The position numbers were made by a program, and so were the translations under genes. From Sphaeroforma sirkka (lineage: Eukaryota > Opisthokonta > Ichthyosporea > Ichthyophonida): a DNA stretch of 30,000 bases. Below the pieces are notes generated by a model, which ran no database searches, had not been told where the DNA came from, and saw only the letters and a program-made list of their open reading frames with translations. Position 1 is the first letter of the stretch. Each line of letters opens with the position of its first letter. The stretch is from contig LUCW03002201.1 of the NCBI GenBank assembly GCA_001586965.3, positions 1-30,000 of the forward strand, written 5' to 3'. Shown here one piece after another: positions 1-10,039 of the stretch.

Positions 1-42
1 GTTTATTTCGTCACTCAACAGTTGAAGCACAAATCTCGGGCA

Positions 43-2732
43 ATGAACACTACCACAACCACAGCGCCATTACAAGTCGCAAAGATGAGTCGTGTGGAGG
101 ATTGCGCGCAGCTGGCAGTGTGGCGCCACCCCCCATTCATACTCAATGGCCAACGATGGAGGTTGTCTACATACTATAACGAAGATCACGCAACTGCAAT
201 GGTAGGATTCTTGGAGGTTATGCAGCTTTCATGTCAGATGTTCCTTTAAAGAACACAGCATGTCGGTGAGTATACTATACACATAATTTGTATTTTATAT
301 ATATTCAGGAATCTGACCATATATCTGTGACAGCACCTATGTCAGCATTTGAACAGAAGTTTCAAGGCTATCAAAAGTGCCATATATCATATCTTGACTT
401 TGATCCCCAGGTCGCAGATTGAAGATCCGGAATGATGTCGTTCACGACGTGCAACATATTCCTACGACATGGGTTATTTAGAAATATAGGAAACATCATG
501 TACCAACAAGAACACCTTAACGCATATTGCACGGCATCCGTTCTATTGTAGGCCGAGTATCTTCCTATAGGCGAGACGCGCGATAACTGGACAGAGATGA
601 TTGTTTCCATGATTGAGCCGAAGCAGGAAAAGGTAGTACACAGCATTTGCGTGGACAATTTTACCAAGGCTTATACAACACATAAACGCATACGCCTACA
701 CATCCATCCATGACCGTTGCATAAGTGTTCGTCACTGATCGTGAATGCCGTAAGCCCTGTTTATCTATCAAATGCTCACCATAGCGTGCTGAGAGTTGTG
801 CCACTGTATGGTTTCTAGGACACTACAAAATAAGCAGCAGTTGTATAGTCGGATCCGTTCTTTATATGTGTTCAAAAAGGGGAGTATCTGGCCACCCTCC
901 GAGATAAGCAAGCCGGAATATGCTCGATCATGGTATTCGTGACCTCTGTTACGAGGCATATGCATGTGCAGATGAACTGTTCGGCATGCAGCTCTTTGGC
1001 ATGAATAAACGTAGTGATTCATCCTGGTTTGCCCACAAAAACGCTTTACTGCGCTCCATTTGGGATTATAACAAAGAAGACGTCGGCTGATGTTTGGCAT
1101 TTCATCGAAAGTGTTTTATGATCTCGACTGTAGCTGTGCTAATGGATAATCACATCTGTTTTGAATATGTCCCCCCCTCCTTGGAACGGGTGGTAGTCTC
1201 TCAGGCGGCACATGAAAGACTTGTGGGTGGCCACTAAATCTCAGCGAGCAGTGCTGTACTGGCAAGTGGTATGTCTTTTGGTTACAACCACGTTGCACCG
1301 GCTAGTGATATATATGAAGCAGAGATGTACCCGTCGTGTTTGCATAGAAAGTAGCCACACATTTTGATGGGAGTGGCAGGGGCAGGGCAAGATAGGCAAT
1401 AGGGTATAGTCTTCATAGCAATGGTTGGCGTATATACAAGGATTGTGTTTAACCTGCTTGTGCGTGTGGTTGTCTATGCGGGGACAAGTACAGATACAAG
1501 ACATGTGCGCATCAGCTGCATATACGTCCGTGAGTACGCAAGCTTGCTCATGTTTTTTTGTTCTATTGACTTTTCTACTACTACGGCATCAGCACCTACT
1601 AGTCAGTTTGAAATCACTAGCTTGTGACCGATACCGTAAACTGAGTCTGGCGCGGTCTATCACCAGCTTCAAACTGAGACTGGTTTGTAAATCTCTTTCG
1701 TAGATCGAAGAAAGCGCGACAGAGCTCATGTTTGAATACAGCTTGGACTACGGATCGGAGTACCACCTGTATAGGATGACGGAAAAGAATGACCTAGTTA
1801 CGATATACTGCTACAGTCGTCGGGTGTGTTTCGAGTACGGTTTTTTTACTGCCCTCCATATAGACCAAGTGTACGGTTCATATGTCGCGTTTCATGCGCC
1901 GTTTGTTCTTTCGCAATTTCTTTATAGCTGACAGATTAGAGCATTGTTACAAACTCACGCACATTATTTTGCGCGAGTCACTCAAGTCAAGGCGTACATA
2001 TTATACATATACAGAGGTCAGAGCGCGTTGTCCGTGCAGACTCAACTTTTGGTTGTCCACTGGATGCATACGTGTAATATACCGTCGCAGCTAAACGTGC
2101 CAGCGAAGCATGTAGGATACATACTTACACTACTGCAAGATAGAAGAGTGTGAACACATCCACAAAACCTACGTACACACACCCCTGTGAAACTACAGTG
2201 CACGCAACACCTGTCGGCGTACCGACACACACTCTTGTGGCAAATGTACAAGCTTCCTACGTTGACATACACATATTCACGACATCACCAATCCCCAGAC
2301 AACTCCTGACCAAAACACTGGTTGCTGTGGTAGCTTTTGGCTCCACACTCTCCATTCGGTACTCAATCGTGAGCTGCAGTACCACTCAGAATTACAAGAT
2401 GGTATCCTCATCACATGGTAGCAATTCTGCACTTTGCGACCATGTGTCTAACCTCCGTCCACTTCAAAACAGCTTGGTTTCTATCCTTGTTTGTGAGGTT
2501 TATTACACCCTAATCCGTCTATTTATTACATCGTAAGTGTGGGTTCAAAGGCGTTGATCCTGTGCCGATATCTTAACCATCACCGTGTTCTCGTATCAAC
2601 ACCTTACAGTTGAGGGAGAACCCTCAGCGCGAGCAAACCGCTGAACTGGCGGCGAACGAAGCAACGCGCCTACAATGGACCGACACTTTAAAGGCTGTGC
2701 CTCTAGATGAAGACCCTAGCAGTACAGTATAA
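43..2732 (+). CDS. Unrecognised multi-exon gene, C-terminal part resolved
   Basis: Exons read from sequence, all in phase 0: 43-216 (or ending at 201), 309-410, 552-632, 1704-1823 and 2610-2732 (TAA at 2730-2732). Each is bounded by AG and GT. The start ATG at 43 is a guess, because the open frame continues upstream behind a possible acceptor, so the 5' end may lie outside the window. Visible peptides include FILNGQRWRLSTYYN, YLPIGETRDNWTEM, FEYSLDYGSEYHLYRM and the C-terminus WTDTLKAVPLDEDPSSTV. No signal peptide or membrane segment is obvious. One or more exons are probably missing between 632 and 1704, which is 1.07 kb; an open segment at 972-1090 is a candidate. I do not recognise the family. 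The first exons faintly resemble a MATH-like beta-sandwich, which is not enough for a call. The gene is convergent with the acyl-CoA dehydrogenase gene. Confidence 0.6.
972..1090 (+). other. Exon-like open segment within gap of the 43-2732 gene
   Basis: After a CAG at 969-971 the frame beginning GAA at 974 stays open to the TGA at 1088-1090. It encodes a protein-like composition (for example SSWFAHKNALLRSIWDYN). GT dinucleotides at about 1011 and 1081 could act as donors, but no choice joins cleanly in phase 0 to both neighbouring exons. It may be part of the upstream gene or chance. The rest of 633-1703 and 1824-2609 shows nothing I can assign. Confidence 0.25.
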
Positions 2733-2866
2733 ATTAAAGTATCGTTCAAATCGCTTTTCATCACGTATTAAAAGAAGCCACACGTCTACAATGGACCGAC
2801 ACTTTAAAAGCTGTGCCTCTAGATGAAGACCCTAGCAGAACAGTATAAAGAAAAGTATCTTAAAAT
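2657..2866 (+). repeat. 116-bp-period duplication of a terminal exon end
   Basis: The last part of the terminal exon (from GAA at 2658 through the stop at 2730-2732 and about 18 bp beyond) recurs 116 bp downstream (GAA at 2774, TAA at 2846-2848). Over the 25 aligned codons there are five substitutions, all at third positions. Four are synonymous (Ala, Thr, Arg, Lys) and one changes Ser to Arg. The bases before the GAA are unrelated. In the phase set by the upstream exon, splicing to the AG at 2773-2774 would not read the copy in the coding frame, so the copy is most simply part of the 3' region. Confidence 0.9.
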
Positions 2867-3394
2867 CTTTATTCGTTTGCATTCGTGATCCAGCTGAAAT
2901 ACGAGCACTTTCTCGCAATAGTCAATAGAACGTAGCGAATCTTAAATCCTTCCGAACAAGTGTACAGCCGTCTGCACTATGTCTACAGTATGTTCGCAAA
3001 GTGATATTGTATAGCTTCTTGTTCATTGAATCAAAATTATATTATGAAGTTGTACAACTGTGGCCGTTTATGGCGCTGAGTGTCTAGTCTGTAATTCTCG
3101 TGAGAATACGAGATAGACGCAAAGATACTGTGCATTGAATTAAGTAGCGAGCAACAGTACACGGCGAGTGAACAACACGAGGCCTCCCACAAATCAAATG
3201 GTGATCATTGTTTGTGAACACAAGTGATAAAACGCTTTCCTTACAATCCCATTTCTTTCAATGCATACGCTAGCCATGGCTGATTTTATGAACAAACATG
3301 CACGTGTACATTTTTATATATTAATTTTAGTTTGTACATAAACTAACGTGACTTCACTGAGGCAGAAAAGGTTTAAAGCGTACAAGTTGAGTAA
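2867..3394. other. Convergent intergenic region
   Basis: This stretch lies between the plus-strand gene ending at 2732 (and its copied tail) and the minus-strand acyl-CoA dehydrogenase stop at 3395. AT-rich segments such as 3310-3335 could hold polyadenylation signals for the minus gene. I see no coding exon. Confidence 0.5.
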
Positions 3395-6300
3395 TTAGAA
3401 GTGCACAGGATCCACACGCAGCAGCGTATCGTCGAGCGAAGACACCAGTCGCGCTTTCGTTGTGATAGAAGGTGTTTCGTACCTGTAGGCAGATTTCAAA
3501 GTTTATGAGTTTGTCTGGTTGCACATTGAGACCGCCATGTGCATGTACTCGTATATAGGTTTGTGTATATGTTACCGCAGACAGTGCCAGCAGATATGTT
3601 ACTGCAGACAGTGCCAGCAGAAATTCTGAACGAGTGTGGCTGTGCATACACACAGACGTTTGGGCAGTAGGACGAGATAGTCTCGCGAGATTGCTTGCAT
3701 CTATAGCAACTACCGTTATATAGCAATCAAATCGGCGTGGGAAGATCGAAGGACATGCTAATGTACCCTGATAATACTAAAGTAACAAGACACCCAACTA
3801 TACATCACCACCCACAAACTGTCGCTCTGCCAGTGCAGGCTGTTTGAACGTGACGAAGTTATACATTAAAGCTGTGCACAAGTATACAGAAGCTACGACT
3901 TCTATTTCAGTAGATGTAAAGACTGTGAGACACGAGTGCCATCCATGCACTAGGCCCAGTGGCCGACTGTATGGTAGGTTCATACTAATCACCGCAGTAT
4001 ACTCATCGCACGTACCTGTAGAAGTATTCACATGCCAGCTGCTTGCCCTCGTAGAAGACTCGATCAATATCGCTGAAAATATTAGCGCAGAAAATCGATT
4101 GGGTATTGTTAAGTTGTGCTTTGCGAATTGTTGTGTGAAACACTAATCTAGACGCAATTTGTGTTTATATGATATACATACACGTCGAAAATTAGATGCA
4201 CACAAATGGGATGTGGATACAGACAGGCATCCGAATGTGCTTATGCAATGCGTGTGAATTGACTACACGAATGTACGGTTTGCAATACGAAATACTCTAA
4301 TCACAAGCAATTATGTGTATATATACGAAACACACACCTGATTGAACTGTTTGTTTCCAACTGTTTCGTGGCAATGGACGCCTGTTTCAGCCACATCCAG
4401 GAAATGACGAGGGTTCCAAACATGTTGAGGTACTCGTGCGAATTACATAGAAGGCCATCCACAGATTTCGATTCGGATAGCAACGTCTGCATGTCATTGA
4501 ATATGAGGACAGTACAAAATTCTCAGCAATTGGTACCAAAGTCCCGATCAGTAGTGCCCCCAATTCTCAAACAATAGTTCCGAACTAGATATGTGGTAAG
4601 GTGTTGGAGAAACAAGGCTTGATAATAGTAAGTCTGTGTAACTAAAAAATGAAAAGCAAAAGGCAAAAAGCAAAAAGCAACAGAACACACTTACAGGAAC
4701 GAATAAATCCAGACCCCATTCGTCATAAAACACGAGTGCCGCAGGTGACAGGTACACAACATGGAATGCACTCTAGCATTACTGAGTTCTAAACGACATG
4801 TGCGGCTCGAGTGCTCACCTTGGTCGCCGAATCCACCTCTTTGATGGCTGATTCAAGATCACGCGCGTGCATGGCCAGCTTGTTGTTACCAAGAACCTTA
4901 GCACTCTCACAGCTGTCGCGCATGTCTTTGTACAGCAGCTGTGCTTGCTTTCCCTTGTCTCGGGCAATCTTTCTGCCCAGCAGATCTAGAATAAACAGCA
5001 AAATTCATGAGTATCTCCAGTTACATATATATATATATGTATTTATGAAGACCAAGGAGATTGGTATAAACCGCATAAGCTGCAAGCCTGATTTGGATTT
5101 TGAACTTCGATTTATCGTTACTCTCGAGAAAACCTTTAGGCGTTTCATAGTAAATAGACGAGATCATATATGTGTACGTGCGCAGTTGCGTAAGGATATA
5201 CTTTGGCGTGCAACGCATACTTGTATGTATACAGAGATGCTCATTGATCGTTCTTAGTGTGTATTAATGCCCGCACATGTTTCGTCACCAATGCAAACAC
5301 AAGGTGGCTCATCCTCACCTAATGATTGCACGCCATTAGTGCCCTCGTGGATCATATTCAGACGGTTCGTTCTGTAGTATTCTTCCACTGGGAAGTCCTT
5401 AGTGTAGCCATATCCGCCCAAGATTTGAATGGCCCACTTATTCGCCTGCATAGTAGGACGAAATTAGTTGTATCAATGGATGCACCTCAAGAACCTTATG
5501 TATCGTAGCGATCTCTGTCAGATGACTTTCGAGTAGCCAAATCATTCAACTCGGATTGGCCATTTGTTTGCTTGATTGACAAGATGAACATAAAAAAAAT
5601 ACAACCCTAATACCTTAAACCCACCCGCATACCTCCAGACACCACTCAGAGGGGTATGATTTGACAACGGGTGTGAGCAGGTCTAACATCTCGAACGATG
5701 TCTTGCGATCTTCGGGCGTTGCTGCGGTTTTAGAATCGTCCAGCAGATACGACGCATACATGCACAATGCGAGACTGCCTTCTACGTAGCACTTCTGTGC
5801 CATCAGCATACGGCGAACGTCTGCGTGCTGTATGATGGGTACCTGGGCCACTGGTCCGTCCTGTGTCGACGATGTGGTAGTATGTATTAGTGTATATGGA
5901 CAGCAGTTGATGTAGACTTAAAATAATATCGTCGCTGAATAAGAATATATTAGATAACTTACAAAATATAACACATGAACCACTACACATCTTCTGTAGC
6001 TCAGTTGGTAGAGCGCACGCCTACGAAGCGTGAAGTCGCGGTTTCGAGTACCGTCAGAGGAACTTTTTTTTCATTTTTCATTTTTTTTTCTCAAAAAAAA
6101 AAACAACAACAACAGAATAGTTTGTTTACTCACCTTCGATTTGACCTGAGGGCGGCCCTGTCTCCTGTCCAGTGCATATGCGAGAAGCTCGATATCCAAG
6201 ACCACCTTAATATGTGGCGAATGCAAGACGCAGTGAGAAACCGTGACAACTAACTTCACATCTAGGTGCTAAATGGAACACCCACACCCACACACACCAT

Positions 6301-6792
6301 ACACACGCACATGCACACCCACACCCACACATATATAATATATCTCACGGTGGTGGAGACGAAGAGCAACCTCTTAGTAGGGTTTCGAGACAACGGCACA
6401 ACTGTACATATTCAATACGGTTGTCGACTGCGAAACAATGCGTTGCACAGTCAAAACGTTAACTAGGATAGAATCGTCGTCGTACGGATGACACATCTCC
6501 ATACTTGAAACTGTCACAACCTGAATTATCTACACCATATTCCACATGACCATGTGCTGACACTCCATACCTAGTGCTGTAGCAGCCAATCTATTATATC
6601 CACCAGACCAAGAGTATCGTGTAGATTCGAGTAAAAAAGATTAGTTAGAAGTGTGAAACGTGACTACAAGCACGAGTCACGAGGTGCATTATGTATCTCA
6701 TGCAGATTAAGAAATTTGGTAGTACTCGCAGGCCTCGAGTACTATATAGACAAGCACGCAAGTACTCCGAATGCAGTACAAATCTATATATA

Positions 6793-6846
<54 letters not shown>

Positions 6847-9800
6847 CATATGCATATATATATATATATATATATATACCCGGCAATCAACAGCCTCGTT
6901 ATTATTTTGTACATACCCAACACCAATTCGCGCACCATTCATCATCAGGAACATGTACTCAAGCCCACGGCCCGGTTCACCAACTGTCAAGGGGATTACA
7001 AAGTGATTAAACAGAGATGAACAGGTCGAAAAATCTAAGACATCTTTGGAAGAAACGCGTGTGCCCATTTTTGAAAGCATTTTATGCGATATTAGCGTGT
7101 AGATATGTCCACGTATACGCGATGTTGGTTCTAGATAGCCGATAAATTATATTCGCGTGGAAAATACCGAGACCACGTGTACCAGCTAACATGTATCAGA
7201 AGTATACCTACATGCCAGATAATTCTATAGGAAAAAGCATAAGTTCGCGAATTCAAGTTCACAAGTAATAAAAGCAACCGAACACGAAAAGAAAGCACTG
7301 CTGCATACCCAAGTATCCCACGCTTTCACTGCTGTCTCCGAAGCTTAGTGCGGTATTTGTGGCTCCCTTCCACCCCAATTTCTCATTTAATCCAAGCAGA
7401 GCAATTCCATTTGTGCTGTGGCCCTCTGTGAGACGGCCACGATTTCTCGTAAGTATATGAAGTGCTTGGATCATAGTAAATGTTCGCCACTCTCTAGAGC
7501 CAACGCTCACAGCCCCATAAGTATCAACAAGTAGATGGAAAGCATGTCCGTTATGATGAATCGGCGTTTCTGACGCTTACTCACCGTTTATAGCAAACAA
7601 ACAAATCGACTGAATAAATCTTTGCGAAAGAATTTCTTGGACTAGTTTTGTGGTAGTGGGTAACTAATAGAAATTCTTGTACTAGTTTTTTTGGTAGTCA
7701 GTAATAGCTTTGTGCACATGCAAGTCGGCTATTCAACGAGGTGAGCATTATCCAGTATAGCTTCCACGCACTTAAATCAGTGACTGTGCGTGCAAAATGT
7801 AGTGCATATTTTTCAATGGAATGCCAATCAGAACTAGACAACAAGAGATTCAAAACAGTATACACCGTAATATAAGTACAAAGATATAAACTTCCATCAC
7901 ATACTCAGGTCGACCGCGGGTGGTTCGCCATCAAAGTCAAAGTCATGCTTGGGAACGATGAACATGGAGATGCCTTTGACACCGGGTGCAACCTTTCCGT
8001 CCGGTGATTTGATTTTCGCAAGGACCAAGTGGACTATGTTGTCCGTCGCATCCTAGAGAAGTATGTGAGTGAGGGCGTATGAACTATCAGAGCGTGCAAA
8101 ACATTGTGGATACAGAAATACATACTACTACAAATGCATACACGGGGTCCATCTGGCCATTGCCGATGCAGTTCCGATGTACGAATATGAGGTCTCTAGC
8201 AAGGTTGATCGGTGCATCCCTGGTATACGCTTGACAATATATCCAACTGTGCAATGGTAGACGCTCTCGTTACCACCGAATTTCGTATAGAGTGCTCCGC
8301 CGAGGCATATTGACGACGGCTTCGTTTGGAATTCATAACTCAGAAAATATATACAAAAATCATTTATATTTAGAAATAGATATACAAATTACTGTATTCA
8401 CTTCGGTACAACCGCTTATCAGATGTGCAAATGGGATTGGAAGTTACTGAGAACTTCTATAAGGTTATGGTGGTAAATTTACGTTAACTTCACAGTCCGA
8501 ACCACCCATAGTTCTATACAGAGACAAATAGTTGTAGGGCAGTGCTGCATTTGACTACAGAAGCATACCTGCTCGCCACCACTAATCCACATCTTGTTCC
8601 CTTTCACACTGTATCTCTTGCCATTACCTCCCTCCGAGTCCATCTCCGTAGCAATGGTTGAAACTACAAAGTTGAAAAAAATAATGAGTCGATCTCAATT
8701 GTCTAGCAATACGGGTGTGTCGAAGCCTTTCAAAATGGTGTGTAGTCTACCACACAATCTCTTTAGGCATCATAACAGAAAATACTGTAACGTTTCCGAT
8801 ACTAGAAGCTCATTAATGATTTGCGAGTGTATATGCTCTCGCCTCTGTACACTATATCAGCTGACCGGAAGCGCCACACAACGGTGAATGTCATCCCAAG
8901 ACACACGCAATGCCCGTCAAATAAAATGCAAGGCGTCATGTGCAAATAGTATCCAGCACACAAGTGGGATTTAAGCACTTGAACTACAAACACAAATCGA
9001 GAGTTGCAGGCCAGAAAAGGCACTTACTGTCAGCCAGCGATGACCCTGCCTGAGGCTCCGAGAGGCACATAGTACCCATGAATCGACCCGATATGATGTG
9101 CGGTAGGAACCTTCCTCTCTGTTCGTCAGATCCGAATCTCGACTGCAGATTTGTGTGAAAGCAGGAAGTATATGAGCTTTCAGTGCAATTGAATTAACAT
9201 CGACAGAAGAGGTTGTTGACGGACGCGGCCGTGTACGTGATGCTGGCGGTACACACACACAAACACTCACACACACACACAGAGAGACGTTTGAACTATA
9301 TTTTCTAGTATGTAGAAGTTGGATGAGATTGCGGCATAAATACATAAAACTTTACATTACACTACATTGTATGGCGTGCTGTGCGGAGTAACGGCGGTAA
9401 GACACTCTTAATAGACGTTGTGCTGCGAACAGCTGGCCAACGTATCTACTGACCGCGTGCAATGATACCGCTGATAAAGATAAGCCTGAAGTATACCTTT
9501 CCAGCGATGCGAGTACGTACAATCAATCGAAAAATCACGTGGAATTAACACCGCAAGTGAGTCGACGATAGATATGGTAACTTCAACAAGGAATGTATAC
9601 CTTGCGTAGATGCACTACCAATCAACAAAAATTCATACTAAAATACTGTGAAATAGTACTGTGATGAACACTCAACATACAAGCACATTTGCCACACCCA
9701 TAGCCAGAGAAGGAAATGTGGATAAAGACATATTCGCTGATCCGACAATCATTTCGGCAATCATTTGTGCTGTGTGTGGCATCTGGAGACCGCCGTGTTC

Positions 9801-10003
9801 CTCAGGCAACTACAGTGGAAAGTGAGAACAGCGCATCAGATATAAAGATAGATATGTAGCTGAGAAAAAATATGTAGTTCTTCACTTCTGTACACAGATT
9901 GAAAATGGGAACTGTAACAAATGCAGCACTCTATCCTGAAACGACATTTGAGGTCGACATACAAGTTTTTACCATTTATGTTTATATATGTATACATACA
10001 GAA

Positions 10004-10039
<36 letters not shown>

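Noticed and set aside
4811-5257. Plus-strand open frame of 148 codons
   Set aside because: It is the antisense shadow of the acyl-CoA dehydrogenase exon 4985-4819, whose minus-strand reading joins in phase with its neighbours.
5990-6120. tRNA plus A-rich tail read as a tRNA-derived SINE
   Set aside because: All stems pair with no mismatches other than wobble, the Pol III terminator follows directly, and no SINE body or target-site duplication is seen. Left open for a genome-wide copy search.
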